Positions 35,907-45,424 of a DNA stretch of 64,000 nt are shown here, piece after piece. The translations under genes were made by a program, and so were the position numbers. The DNA comes from Agarilytica sp045430345 (GTDB taxonomy: Bacteria; Pseudomonadota; Gammaproteobacteria; Pseudomonadales; Cellvibrionaceae), in assembly GCA_045430345.1 (NCBI GenBank), contig JAILXT010000007.1, positions 186,001 to 250,000 of the forward strand, given 5' to 3'. The notes beneath the pieces were generated by a model. It worked only from the letters and a program-made list of their open reading frames with translations, did no database searches and was not told where the DNA came from. Within the stretch, counting starts at the first letter, position 1, and each line of letters opens with the position of its first letter.

Positions 35907-37295
35907 ATGGCGCGATTGTCTATATATCTGCATGGTCCATATGAGATTTATTTGGACGATGTCAAAGTTGAAGGGCTTTATAGCCAGGCACGGGCGCTTC
36001 TCGCGTTCCTGGTAATTGAGTCTCATCGTAAGCATTCTCGGGAGAAGCTTTCTGAAATGCTATGGCCGGATGACCCGAGAGATCTGGCAAAACAAAACCT
36101 CCGTCAGGCGATTTCTCGCTTACGTTTAGCGTTGGGTGATAGAGAAAGCCCAGAGCAATATATCTTAGCGACAAGAACCGATATTCAGTTCAACCCCTTA
36201 TCCGATTTTTGGTGTGATAGCGAAGCATTCAAGTTCGCTATTTGTGCTTACCAGCAAAACGGCAATAAAACGATTAGTGTTGAATCGTTGGGTTGGATGC
36301 AGGAATCTGCCGAGCTGTATCGGGGGCATTTTCTCGAGCATTTTCATTCAGTGCATAGTGAACACTTTCAAGAATGGCGTGACACGATTGCTGAGTCTCA
36401 GAAGTGTAAAGCCATCACCGTGGTTGAGCAGCTTTGTCGGTACTACGAGAAAGAGGGTGATCATGCCGAGGCGCTGAATTCTGCGTATAAATTGGTGAGT
36501 ATTGAGCGTTGGGCCGAAGGCCCTAGACGCTTGCTGATCCGGCTTTTGTTTGAAAGTGGGCAGGAAGTCGTCGCGCTGGCACAAATCGATAGTTGTCGAA
36601 CAATGTTGCGGGATGAGTTGGGTGTCGACCCGTCTCCCGAGGCACAAAGTTTATTTGATTACATTCATGCCAACACCGCAAAAAATGATGGCGTGGCGTA
36701 TAAAAACGGTGATCTTCCTGAGCCTTGTGGTGCGGAGCATGACAGTAGATCGGTCACGATTTTATCTTGCAGTATCGATCTGACACGTAATTCTCGTCCG
36801 GAGAAGATTATTGAAGTGGTGCGAGAGTTTGCTGAAACATGTCGCACTATTGCGAGTCGTTACGGGGGCTTTCCCTATGCCGTCAGTGGTGATGAGTGTT
36901 CAATCTGCTTCGGCTACCCTGCAGCCCAACAAAATACCGAGATATTGGCTGCTCGGGCGGCGATGGCGTTAAAGAAAATTTATGAAAATAGCGGCAAGGG
37001 GTATTCTGTTACGACGGCATTATGCGGTGGTGATGTACTTGTTGTGAGCTACGAGGGGGCCGCCTTACCTCATTTGATTGGTGAGCCGGTGACTCAGGCG
37101 GACTTCCTTCGTCATATGTTGGCGCCTGGAGAGTGTGCCTTGTCAGATGCTACCTATCATGCGTTAAGGCATCGGTTTTCATGTCAGCGTCGTAGAAACC
37201 CAGCAATGGACAGTAAGCTTGGTGAACGCTTTTACTTTCTTTTGCAGTATGAGTTTGAACGCGAGCAATCCCCCGCTCATAAAGAGGCGGTTTAG
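35907..37295 (+). CDS. SARP/BTAD-type regulator with a degenerate nucleotide-cyclase-like domain
   Basis: This 462-residue protein starts with an OmpR-like DNA-binding domain at about residues 1-95 (HSREKLSEMLWPDD, KQNLRQAISRLRLAL). A bacterial transcriptional activator (BTAD) helical domain follows at about 100-250 (RRLLIRLLFESGQEVVALAQ, LRDELGVDPSPEAQ). Residues about 290-450 resemble a class III nucleotidyl cyclase: SGDECSICFGYP keeps the second-metal region and LIGEPVTQADFLRHM the later motif. The first metal aspartate is missing (ILSCSIDLT instead of the usual FADI). The cyclase part is therefore probably a ligand or partner domain. No AAA or TPR region is present. Targets are unknown. 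Confidence 0.75.
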   Translation: MARLSIYLHGPYEIYLDDVKVEGLYSQARALLAFLVIESHRKHSREKLSEMLWPDDPRDLAKQNLRQAISRLRLALGDRESPEQYILATRTDIQFNPLSDFWCDSEAFKFAICAYQQNGNKTISVESLGWMQESAELYRGHFLEHFHSVHSEHFQEWRDTIAESQKCKAITVVEQLCRYYEKEGDHAEALNSAYKLVSIERWAEGPRRLLIRLLFESGQEVVALAQIDSCRTMLRDELGVDPSPEAQSLFDYIHANTAKNDGVAYKNGDLPEPCGAEHDSRSVTILSCSIDLTRNSRPEKIIEVVREFAETCRTIASRYGGFPYAVSGDECSICFGYPAAQQNTEILAARAAMALKKIYENSGKGYSVTTALCGGDVLVVSYEGAALPHLIGEPVTQADFLRHMLAPGECALSDATYHALRHRFSCQRRRNPAMDSKLGERFYFLLQYEFEREQSPAHKEAV

Positions 37296-37334
37296 GAGCG
37301 GGGGAAGCGTGAAGTGGATGTAGGAGGTTTGTTC

Positions 37335-39434
37335 TTAACTTTCCATATCAAAATCGTAGTCCATATTGTCTGAAGGTTCTTGCAGGTAATACCCTTGAAT
37401 ATAATGGACGCCGGATTGCCAAAGCTTTGACAGCACGCCCGCATTTTCAACGAAGGGTACCACTGTAATTTTATCGCTTTGGTGAAGCTCACTGACAAGT
37501 TCGTTCAATGAATTTTCTTCATCAGAATTACTTTGTAAATCTTGCGTAAATGAGCCATCCACTTTTACGTAGGACGCTTCGATATTTTTCAGCGCGTTAA
37601 ATGGGTTTAGCGCACACCCAAAATGACTGACACTGCATTCGCAGCCAATTGCTTTCAATTGCTTTGTAAACTCGCTTGCGACGTTTAAATGGTCGTTGAT
37701 ATCAATTTCTTGCATCTGGAAGATAACGGCGTCGGCGGGTAGTTTCGCGGCTTTAAACGCAACACCTAACCAGGGCGGAAGCGTTGCGTCGAGCATCGAT
37801 TCTCGGCTGAGGTTCACAATAAGGTGTGTGTTGTGCCCTTTGGCTCGATGTTCGGATAATATTTTGATCGATTCTAAAATAACCCAGCGATCCAGCTTTG
37901 TTGTTGCACCAATTTTTGCTGCTGTGGTTAGAAATTCGTTGGGTGAGATTTCATTGCCTTCATCGTCAACCATGCGCATAAGCACTTCGTAGTGCTCTTT
38001 GTTGGAGCCGCGTAAGCTAAGAATAGGTTGGAAAAGTAATTTGAACTTCCCTGAATCGAGAGCGTCTTGCACCATCGATTCTATATCTTTTTTGGTTTGT
38101 TTTTTCGCGGCAGGCTCGTAAATTTTAGCGAGTATGGCGCCGTCTTGTTTTGCTGTGTTGCGAACGAGTTCTAATGCTTTAACCGCGTGATCCATAGGGA
38201 TGTCACTGTTGGCGGTTGTCTCCGCGACGAGCGCAATACCAATATGATAGTTGAACTGTATTGTTGAGCCTTCAATGTCGACAATGTGGTCGCGCAACTC
38301 TTGGCAAAATTTCTCCGCGCGCTCTAGCGCTTGGCTTGCGCTGGCTTTAGGCACGACAAGGATCAAGCTGTCTTCACTGAAACGACAAAGGGTTTCCCCT
38401 TTTTTAGCAAGGGAGCTGGTGTATTCGGCAATAGAGCCAATCACCGCGTCGACGGAGGAGAGCCCCAGTTTTTGCTGAACGGTTTCTAAAAAGTTATCTA
38501 CACCAATATGAAACAAAGCACTGTTGTATTGTTTGTTAACTGCGGCATCGACTGTTTTTTCAAGGACTTCTATTAAGTAGTTTTTATTGAATAGCCCGCT
38601 TGCGATATCTTTATTTTTAATTTCTTCGAGTTGTGCTTCGAGCTCTTCACTGTCTACTGATTTTGAGCGCACTACAAATTGAATACAGGCTTCTTCTTCG
38701 TAGTTGGACTTCCTCACTTCGAGCTTTAAGGGTTTGTCGCTATCGTCGTGGAGCACGGCGGTAAACTTGAGATCGGTGGCGTCAACATCACTGCCTTTGA
38801 TCATAAAGTCTTTAAGGAACTTTTTGACGTCGTCTTGATGCTTTTCGCTAACGATATCGATGACGGGCATACATTCGAGGTCATCGCGGGATTCATAAGC
38901 CAGAAGTTCTGAGAATGAATCGTTGGCGTAGAGGAACATGCCATCTTGTACGAAGGCTATCGCGTCCCTAGAGCTGTCGAGTAACTGTTGGTTTCTCCGT
39001 GAAATTTCGTTGAAGCGGCGTTCTGAAAAGCGGCGTTTCTCTCGTTCGCTTCTATTATGCAGTTCGCGCTGAATGACGTAGAGCAGGTGCTGATCTTCAT
39101 CTAAGGTGACGACGTCTGCGGCCCCTAATTTCATGCCTTCAACGACAGGTTGTGTGCCTTCTTTATCGGTAAGAAGAATAAGAGGGACATCTTTATTGAA
39201 GCGTTTGATGAGTTTTAGGGCTTCTGACGCCGATACACTGGTTGTGGTGTCGAGACCAATCATGAGGTCCCATATCTTTTCTTGCAGTAACTTGCTTAAC
39301 GCTTCAGTGCTCTCAATGTGTTGAGCGCGCACAGGGCGACCTGCGTTGTGTAGCATGCTTATGAGGCGTTCAGCCTCTGACCGAGAGTCATTTAATATAA
39401 GAAGTCTTGTTGCGCTATTGCTCGTCGTTGACAT
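37335..39434 (-). CDS. fimX: FimX-like c-di-GMP effector (REC-PAS-GGDEF-EAL)
   Basis: This protein of 699 residues matches Pseudomonas FimX (691) in length and order. A receiver-like domain at 8-125 has no obvious phosphorelay lysine. A PAS domain lies at 150-260. A degenerate GGDEF lies at about 285-440, with SEDSL at 353-357. An EAL domain has EVL at 483-485 in place of EAL. In FimX the degenerate EAL binds c-di-GMP with high affinity without cutting it and controls type IV pilus assembly through PilZ and PilB. The same binding role is likely here. The next gene on the strand encodes a PilZ-like protein, as beside fimX elsewhere. Confidence 0.85.
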   Translation of the reverse strand: MSTTSNSATRLLILNDSRSEAERLISMLHNAGRPVRAQHIESTEALSKLLQEKIWDLMIGLDTTTSVSASEALKLIKRFNKDVPLILLTDKEGTQPVVEGMKLGAADVVTLDEDQHLLYVIQRELHNRSEREKRRFSERRFNEISRRNQQLLDSSRDAIAFVQDGMFLYANDSFSELLAYESRDDLECMPVIDIVSEKHQDDVKKFLKDFMIKGSDVDATDLKFTAVLHDDSDKPLKLEVRKSNYEEEACIQFVVRSKSVDSEELEAQLEEIKNKDIASGLFNKNYLIEVLEKTVDAAVNKQYNSALFHIGVDNFLETVQQKLGLSSVDAVIGSIAEYTSSLAKKGETLCRFSEDSLILVVPKASASQALERAEKFCQELRDHIVDIEGSTIQFNYHIGIALVAETTANSDIPMDHAVKALELVRNTAKQDGAILAKIYEPAAKKQTKKDIESMVQDALDSGKFKLLFQPILSLRGSNKEHYEVLMRMVDDEGNEISPNEFLTTAAKIGATTKLDRWVILESIKILSEHRAKGHNTHLIVNLSRESMLDATLPPWLGVAFKAAKLPADAVIFQMQEIDINDHLNVASEFTKQLKAIGCECSVSHFGCALNPFNALKNIEASYVKVDGSFTQDLQSNSDEENSLNELVSELHQSDKITVVPFVENAGVLSKLWQSGVHYIQGYYLQEPSDNMDYDFDMES

Positions 39435-39515
39435 TATTTCTGTGTTTAGTTTTTCAGCAAGTTGTTCGCTGTTTAGTTACATCAGTGATAGTTTAGACCA
39501 GCGCGGGGAAAAACA

Positions 39516-41270
39516 TCAGTCCCAGGAAGAGTCAAAACCATCGGGTTCGTCGTTGTTGTCGGGTACAGCTGGGTGTTCGCCTGTTGTAACGGCTTCGTGC
39601 TGAGATGTTTCTGTTGTATTGCTGTCAATTCTACGGAAACGAAACTGCTGCACGCTCTTGGTAGAGAATACCATGCGATCGAGCTTTGCGGTCGATTCTC
39701 TCTCGCCATCCACAATTTTTACTTTATCAAATTCTTGGAAGGGCGCTGATGCGGTAAGTATGGTGGGGTTGCCTTGGCCAAATTTAGTCGGTGGCAAAAA
39801 TAGGGCTCGCATATATTCTGAATAGCCACCCATGTCGTATGTTTGTGCAATGCCGTAGGGTTTTGCGTTGTTCGCGAGGAGCTGAATGCCGAGTTGAGAC
39901 GCGTTTTTAAGTTGGCGAACCCAGCGAATAACACCGACGCTCCAGGTACGTTTCCCCATCTCTTTAATACCCATGATCTCTCCGGCACTGACCTTCGACG
40001 ATATATCCTCATTCCATAAGATACAGTAGCCGCCAGCGCTGACGTTTTGGATCAATACGCGATGGATGGGAATACAGCTGTTTTGGTAGTCGTTCAAATG
40101 TGAGGCGGGGGTTAAGCCCTGGGAGAAGCGTGAAATTTTTTGTGTTTCCTGAGAGCCGGAACTACGTAAAAAATAATCAAAGTCTTGGCCATTGCAAGCG
40201 AAGTAGTGGCAATCGGATAAGCCAACGCAGACCTCTGCGGTAGATTCAATGACGCGTCGATCAAATTTTCGCTGAGCGACGTTGCTCCACGTATCAAGAA
40301 TGTGGCGAAGCAGTGGCTCTGGAAAGTCTTTGGGGACTTTGACGCTGTTGCCGGTGTTGACGATATCGTCGGTATTGACCGACTGCTTGGAAAGCAGACT
40401 GAGCAGCGGTTTAAATTCCAGCTCTATATAACGGCCTTGATCGCGGTTTTGTATCTTGGATTTGTATATTGGGCCTTGGCTGCTGGAAAGGTTAACCGCG
40501 AAAAAGTTTTCGGGGTCATCACTCAAGTCATGGGCAATCGTAACGGCAGAGCACCAATTTTCGAAGGCGTTATACGCTGATTCGATATCGGCCTGGCTCA
40601 TTTGATTCGTTTTTGCCGCGGCCATCATTAATATTCGCGTATAGGCACCGCTAATTGATAATGAACGTAATTTATGAAGTGATGGGTCGACGACCTGCGT
40701 ATCCGCAATATCGTAATAATTGGCCACCTGGTAAAGAATATTCAGGGTTGCCCAGAGGCTTGCGGGTGGTTGTGCGTAAATCTGGTAGTTACGGAAAAAA
40801 AGCAGGCCGATGCCGGTAATGGCACGATGAATGGCTTTGCTGAGCAATTCAAAAGTGGTTTTACTGGCTTTGCCCTTTTCTGCGATTTGAAGAATGGTCG
40901 CCATGTAGCCATCGATCATGTTTTTCTGCAGAGACTGAGCAACGACCACGGCTTTCTGTGCTTCTTCTGGCATGATCAGGGGTTGGTTTAAAAAGTTCTT
41001 TTGTAGGCCCAATATGGCGTACTGAATTGTTGGCCTAAGAATCTCCAATATCTCAAAACGATTGTTGTAATCTGTTTTGAGTCTGGGTATTTCTGGGACG
41101 GCGTTATATAGGATTCCGCTGGTCTTCATGACCTTGGTGGCTTGTAGGTTGTCTACCCACTCGCGGGCAACACTCGCTTTGGCGCTACCGCAGAATGACA
41201 GGCGGCTTAGCTCTTGCGGGGGCAGGTTAATCGAGGCCAGTAGTTGGCTAGGTTTTATCGTTGTACTCAT
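39516..41270 (-). CDS. PilZ-like domain protein encoded upstream of fimX
   Basis: This 584-residue cytoplasmic protein has a large helical N-terminal region (about residues 1-400) and a PilZ-like beta-barrel at about 405-490 with NVSAGGYCI, matching the (D/N)xSxxG motif. The usual RxxxR arginine pair before it is not evident, so c-di-GMP binding is uncertain. An acidic Asp/Glu-rich tail ends the protein (NNDEPDGFDSSWD). It resembles the large uncharacterised protein that neighbours fimX in pseudomonads. It lies about 80 nt upstream of fimX on the same strand and is probably cotranscribed. Confidence 0.7.
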   Translation of the reverse strand: MSTTIKPSQLLASINLPPQELSRLSFCGSAKASVAREWVDNLQATKVMKTSGILYNAVPEIPRLKTDYNNRFEILEILRPTIQYAILGLQKNFLNQPLIMPEEAQKAVVVAQSLQKNMIDGYMATILQIAEKGKASKTTFELLSKAIHRAITGIGLLFFRNYQIYAQPPASLWATLNILYQVANYYDIADTQVVDPSLHKLRSLSISGAYTRILMMAAAKTNQMSQADIESAYNAFENWCSAVTIAHDLSDDPENFFAVNLSSSQGPIYKSKIQNRDQGRYIELEFKPLLSLLSKQSVNTDDIVNTGNSVKVPKDFPEPLLRHILDTWSNVAQRKFDRRVIESTAEVCVGLSDCHYFACNGQDFDYFLRSSGSQETQKISRFSQGLTPASHLNDYQNSCIPIHRVLIQNVSAGGYCILWNEDISSKVSAGEIMGIKEMGKRTWSVGVIRWVRQLKNASQLGIQLLANNAKPYGIAQTYDMGGYSEYMRALFLPPTKFGQGNPTILTASAPFQEFDKVKIVDGERESTAKLDRMVFSTKSVQQFRFRRIDSNTTETSQHEAVTTGEHPAVPDNNDEPDGFDSSWD

Positions 41271-41395
41271 CGTTTGGTGTTCCTTTTAGGCAGATGAATG
41301 CCTAAGGCGGTGCCTCCATTAGCTTGCTCGGTTTTCAAAATACACAGGGTCAAAATCAATGTGAGTATGCTTCCACATAGCGTGTTTCTTTAAGT

Positions 41396-42403
41396 TTAGA
41401 TGATGGGAACTTTTGAGGGTGCGTTTGGCGTCTCTTTCACTAATTTTGGTACCAAATACCCAGGTAGATTAGCAAGTAACGCTTGATATAGCGAGCGAGC
41501 ACGGGCCAGTTCGACATTAAAATGTGACGTGCCAGTAACTTTGTCGAGTAAATGGAGATAATAGGGCAAAACTCCTTGCCTAAATAACGTGAGGCTGAGT
41601 TCTGTCAGGGCTTGTTCTGAATCATTGACGTCTTTGAGTAACACGGATTGGTTCAGTAGCGTGCAGCCTGAGGTCTTAAGCAGGTCCAGTGCTGTAGCCA
41701 CGTCTTCATCAATTTCCTGGCTATGATTGCAGTGGATCACCATGACGGTGGAAAGCCGGGTTGAGCTGAGTGTATCAATAAGCGTGGGAGTGACCCGAGA
41801 CGGCGCCATGATAGGCAGGCGGGAGTGTATGCGGAGCCGAGAAATATGTGGAATCTCCTCAATCTGGCTCACCATCCAGCCGAGTTGCTTATCTGAAATT
41901 GCGAGAGGATCGCCGCCGCTCAATATGACTTCATCGATCGAGGTATTGTTCCGAATATACTGAAACGCGTCATTCCATTGCTCCCTGCTGGGGCTATTTC
42001 CTTGATAATCAAAGTGTCTACGAAAACAATATCGGCAGTTGATGGCGCATTGGTTTGCGGCCACAAGCAATACTCTGCCGGTATATTTGTGGATAAGGCC
42101 CGGTATCGGCGTAAATTCAGCCTCTTCTAATGGGTCCAAACTGTATTCGTTGTGGTTTTCTTGTTCGGCATCTAGGGGCAGTATTTGGCGCAAAAGGGGA
42201 TCATTAATGTTGCCAGGTTGAATGCGCTCAACGAAGGCCCGTGTTGAGCGTAAAGGGAACAACCGAGAGGAGGCGATGGCGCTGGGCAGTAGGCTCGCAT
42301 CGAGCTTTAAGAGCGAAAAGAGCTCCGCAGGGTCAGTAATCAGGCTAGAAAGCTCTTCTTGCCAACTTTTGCTCTGCCATGTCGGGATTGTTCGCGGTAT
42401 CAT
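41396..42403 (-). CDS. epmB: EF-P beta-lysylation radical SAM enzyme EpmB
   Basis: This protein of about 335 residues is a lysine 2,3-aminomutase-like radical SAM enzyme with the cluster motif CAINCRYC near residue 110. ILSGGDPLAI and LRIHSRLPI are further family segments. EpmB turns (S)-alpha-lysine into (R)-beta-lysine for attachment to elongation factor P. The frame opens at a GTG (42421). The ATG at 42403, preceded by AAAAGG with about five bases of spacing, gives the usual N terminus and is preferred. It is divergent from efp, with only 37 bases between the start codons. Confidence 0.93.
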   Translation of the reverse strand: MIPRTIPTWQSKSWQEELSSLITDPAELFSLLKLDASLLPSAIASSRLFPLRSTRAFVERIQPGNINDPLLRQILPLDAEQENHNEYSLDPLEEAEFTPIPGLIHKYTGRVLLVAANQCAINCRYCFRRHFDYQGNSPSREQWNDAFQYIRNNTSIDEVILSGGDPLAISDKQLGWMVSQIEEIPHISRLRIHSRLPIMAPSRVTPTLIDTLSSTRLSTVMVIHCNHSQEIDEDVATALDLLKTSGCTLLNQSVLLKDVNDSEQALTELSLTLFRQGVLPYYLHLLDKVTGTSHFNVELARARSLYQALLANLPGYLVPKLVKETPNAPSKVPII

Positions 42404-42440
42404 GGGCGCCTTTTTTTGCACAGAATGTTTCGAGGATAAA

Positions 42441-43010
42441 ATGGGCAGCTATTCTACCAATGAATTTAAAAGTGGTTTGAAAATATTACTTGATGGTGAC
42501 CCGTGTTCCATCGTCGAGAATGAATGTGTGAAGCCTGGCAAGGGGCAAGCATTTAATCGTGTTCGCTTGAAAAATTTAAAAACGGGCAGAACATGGGAGC
42601 GGACGTTTAAATCCGGGGAAAGCTTAGAGGGTGCGGATGTTGTTGAAACGGAAATGGAATACCTCTACAACGACGGAGAATTTTGGCACTTTATGGAGCC
42701 AGATACCTTTGAGCAACACCAGGCGGACATAAATGCTGTGGGTGATAATGCCAAATGGCTGCGAGAGCAGGATAAAATTGTTGTGACCCTATACAACGGG
42801 GCGCCGTTAGCGATTTTGCCGCCCAATCACGTTGAGTTAGAAATTACAGAAACTGATCCAGGCCTTAAAGGCGATACGGCTCAGGGCGGGACTAAACCCG
42901 CTACGTTAGCGACCGGCGCGGTTGTCAAAGTGCCGCTGTTTTTGTCTCAAGGGGAAATCATCCGTGTTGATACCCGAACAGGTGAATATCTCGGGCGTGC
43001 TGGCAAATAA
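42441..43010 (+). CDS. efp: Elongation factor P
   Basis: This 189-residue translation factor rescues ribosomes stalled on polyproline. K34 in VKPGKGQAF is the modified lysine, as in E. coli. Three beta-barrel domains are evident, ending with the conserved GEIIRVDTRTGEYLGRA. The start is set by GAGGA at 42432-42436 directly before TAAA-ATG. The open frame extends upstream but only across epmB. With epmB divergent and epmA 70 nt downstream, the factor and two of its modification enzymes are clustered. Confidence 0.97.
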   Translation: MGSYSTNEFKSGLKILLDGDPCSIVENECVKPGKGQAFNRVRLKNLKTGRTWERTFKSGESLEGADVVETEMEYLYNDGEFWHFMEPDTFEQHQADINAVGDNAKWLREQDKIVVTLYNGAPLAILPPNHVELEITETDPGLKGDTAQGGTKPATLATGAVVKVPLFLSQGEIIRVDTRTGEYLGRAGK

Positions 43011-43081
43011 AGCTCTTGTGGGCGGGGTTCCCCGCTCACATATTCTTCTCACATATTGTGTGACTTCTTGAGGCTCAGGTG

Positions 43082-44020
43082 ATGTGGCAACCTGGCGCGA
43101 CACTTCCAACCCTTCAACGCCGGGCTGCGCTGCTCGCAAATCTCCGACGTTTTTTCTTCGATAAAAAAGTGCTGGAAGTGGATGTTCCTTTACTGGGTGC
43201 ATCCACGGTGACGGATGTTCATTTGAGTGCGCCTTCCGCGACGATTGCGCGCCAGACGCACTACCTGCAAACGTCTCCAGAGTTCTTTATGAAGCGCCTC
43301 TTGGCTGCGGGCTCGGGGGATGTTTATTACCTTGGGAAAGCCGTACGTGATGATGAGGTGGGGCGTTATCATAACCCTGAGTTTACGATGCTGGAGTGGT
43401 ATCGTCTTGGTTACAGCGACGCGAGGTTAATCGACGAGGTCTGCGAACTTTTCCGGTTTTTGTCGATAGCAGAATCTTGCCGTCGGATTTCATATCGTTC
43501 ACTTTTCCTTGACTATTATTCTGTCGATCCTCACCTCGCGTCAGCCAAAGATTTGGAGAAAATAGCGCGATCACACATGGAGTTTTCATGGGAAGAAGAC
43601 GCTAAATCAACATGGCTAGACCTTCTATTTAGCCATGGTATCGAGCCCAATTTACAGGCCTTAACGGTGGTATATGATTACCCTGAGTGTCAAAGCGCGT
43701 TAGCGAAAGTATCTGAGGATGAGACGGGCACCACTGTCGCAAAACGCTTTGAAGTGTTTTGGCGTGGGATAGAGTTAGCGAACGGCTATTGGGAGCTGAC
43801 GGATGCGGATCTTCAGCGGGCCCGATTCGAGGATGATCTGAGCACTCGAAAAGTCTTAGGGATGGCACAACCTGAAATTGATGAAAAGCTGATGGCCGCG
43901 ATGAAGGCCGGCTTGCCGGAGTGTGCGGGTATCGCCTTGGGGGTTGATAGATTATTGTTGGCGTTGACTGAGCAAGAAAGCCTCGACGAGGTAATGCCAT
44001 TTTCGGGGGTGAGGCTTTAG
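43082..44020 (+). CDS. epmA: EF-P lysine ligase EpmA (PoxA/GenX)
   Basis: This protein of 312 residues is a class II lysyl-tRNA-synthetase paralogue lacking the anticodon-binding domain. It attaches beta-lysine to EF-P K34. Motif 2 is visible in GKAVRDDEVGRYHNPEFTMLEWYR and motif 3 in GIALGVDRLLL. It follows efp on the same strand. GTG 43079 immediately precedes ATG 43082; AGG at 43071-43073 is spaced eight bases from the ATG, which I prefer. Confidence 0.95.
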   Translation: MWQPGATLPTLQRRAALLANLRRFFFDKKVLEVDVPLLGASTVTDVHLSAPSATIARQTHYLQTSPEFFMKRLLAAGSGDVYYLGKAVRDDEVGRYHNPEFTMLEWYRLGYSDARLIDEVCELFRFLSIAESCRRISYRSLFLDYYSVDPHLASAKDLEKIARSHMEFSWEEDAKSTWLDLLFSHGIEPNLQALTVVYDYPECQSALAKVSEDETGTTVAKRFEVFWRGIELANGYWELTDADLQRARFEDDLSTRKVLGMAQPEIDEKLMAAMKAGLPECAGIALGVDRLLLALTEQESLDEVMPFSGVRL

Positions 44021-44035
44021 TCGAATATTCACCGT

Positions 44036-44872
44036 TTAATCTTCCAGTTTCCCGCCTTTGCAGTCGGCGTTGATGTCGTGATTCATTTCCAGCGCAGGGG
44101 AATCAGAACGGGGTTTACCTACCGCGCGAGCAGGCACTCCTACTACGGTGGTATGAGGGGCGACACTATCTAACACAACGCTCCCGGCCCCGACTTTTAC
44201 TCCCTCGCCAACACGAATATTTCCTAATATCTTCGCGCCTGCACTTATGAGGCAGCCTTTGCCAATTTTAGGGTGCCTATCACCGGCCTCGTTGCCCGTA
44301 CCGCCGAGTGTTACGGCTTGCATGATGGAGACATCATCCTCGACGACAGCGGTTTCACCGATGACAATACCTGTTGCGTGATCAAGCATGATGCCCTTGC
44401 CGATTTGAGCTGCGGGGTGAATGTCGACACTAAATGTTTCAGCAATGTAGCTTTGGAAAAACCGCGCCATAGATTGCCGACCGCGACTCCATAAGCAGTG
44501 GCTAATTCTATAACTTTGTAATGCGTGAAAGCCTTTGAAGTATAAAAAGGGCACCAAATAGGAGTTGCAGGAGGAGTCTCGATCGAAAATCGCTTTAATA
44601 TCGGATCGAACCGATTGCCCAATACAGCCGTCTCGACTCATCGAGTCCTGAATGATTTCTCGAATCTGGAGAGCTGAAATAGCGAGATTAGCGAGCTTGT
44701 TCGCAAGCAGAAAACTTAATGCATCTTCCAAAGCATCATGGTTTAAAATGGTGGCATGAAAGTAACTGGCGAGTGCCGGTTCTTTTTCTGACTCCTCGCG
44801 CGCCTCTTGACGAATCGTTTGCCAAATGGGGTCTTTTTGCTTGAGAACGGGCGCTGTTGCGTCTGCGTGCAT
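44036..44872 (-). CDS. cysE: Serine O-acetyltransferase
   Basis: This 278-residue enzyme acetylates serine with acetyl-CoA, the first step of cysteine synthesis. An N-terminal helical SATase domain (PIWQTIRQEAREESEKEP) precedes a left-handed beta-helix of hexapeptide repeats with DIHPAAQIGKGIMLDHATGIVIGETAVV. The C-terminal tail normally binds cysteine synthase, but here it ends in D rather than the usual I, so complex formation may differ. ATG 44872 is chosen because AGGA lies seven bases upstream and the N terminus then matches the family. The frame stays open for 79 further codons. Confidence 0.93.
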   Translation of the reverse strand: MHADATAPVLKQKDPIWQTIRQEAREESEKEPALASYFHATILNHDALEDALSFLLANKLANLAISALQIREIIQDSMSRDGCIGQSVRSDIKAIFDRDSSCNSYLVPFLYFKGFHALQSYRISHCLWSRGRQSMARFFQSYIAETFSVDIHPAAQIGKGIMLDHATGIVIGETAVVEDDVSIMQAVTLGGTGNEAGDRHPKIGKGCLISAGAKILGNIRVGEGVKVGAGSVVLDSVAPHTTVVGVPARAVGKPRSDSPALEMNHDINADCKGGKLED

Positions 44873-44968
44873 AATGAGGTCCTGGGCCTTAATATCTCGT
44901 GATTCTATGCTGTATCGCGAGAGTTTCGATCGGATGAAGATGATAAGACTAACGTTAGAGGGGTAAAA

Positions 44969-45349
44969 GTGGAAGAAAAATTCAAAGCTTACCTGCTTGG
45001 TAAGCCCGAAGCGCGGGAAGATTACCCCTTTGGCCCCGATATCGCGGTGATAAAGGTTGGCGATAAGATGTTTGCGACTTATAGCCGAAATAGTGACGGA
45101 TACATCCATATGAATCTAAAATGTGACCCAAACGAAGCTTTAGCGCTCCGAGATGTGTTCGAGTCGGTCATTCCGGGTTACCATATGAATAAGAAACACT
45201 GGAATACGGTGATTCTTAATGACTCAATCCCCGATGGTGAGGTTGAGCGCATGATCGATCGCTCCTTTGGTTTAGTGGTGAAAGGCTTAAATAAAGCGGA
45301 GAGACGATCACTAGAAATCAAGTACGGCGAAGACGAAGTTTATAAATAA
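44969..45349 (+). CDS. MmcQ/YjbR family protein
   Basis: This protein of 126 residues has the YjbR fold: EDYPFGPDIAVIKVGDKMFA near the start, HMNLKCDP, then KKHWNTVILNDSIPDGEVERMIDRSFGLVVKGL. The family has a double-wing DNA-binding-like fold but no settled function. The GTG start has AGAGGGG about six bases upstream. It is divergent from cysE with 96 nt between them. Confidence 0.88.
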   Translation: MEEKFKAYLLGKPEAREDYPFGPDIAVIKVGDKMFATYSRNSDGYIHMNLKCDPNEALALRDVFESVIPGYHMNKKHWNTVILNDSIPDGEVERMIDRSFGLVVKGLNKAERRSLEIKYGEDEVYK

Positions 45350-45424
45350 AAAAACAGTGTTTGGCCGTGACTTAGCTCTTTTTGGTTCGTATCTCGTCCA
45401 TAACAGAAACGTATGGTGAGACTT

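Noticed and set aside
42222..42440. N-terminal extension of efp
   Set aside because: This stretch is the antisense of epmB; the normal EF-P start with GAGGA is at 42441.
44873..45109. 79-codon N-terminal extension of cysE
   Set aside because: A good AGGA and the family N terminus support ATG 44872, and the extension overlaps the start of the divergent YjbR gene.
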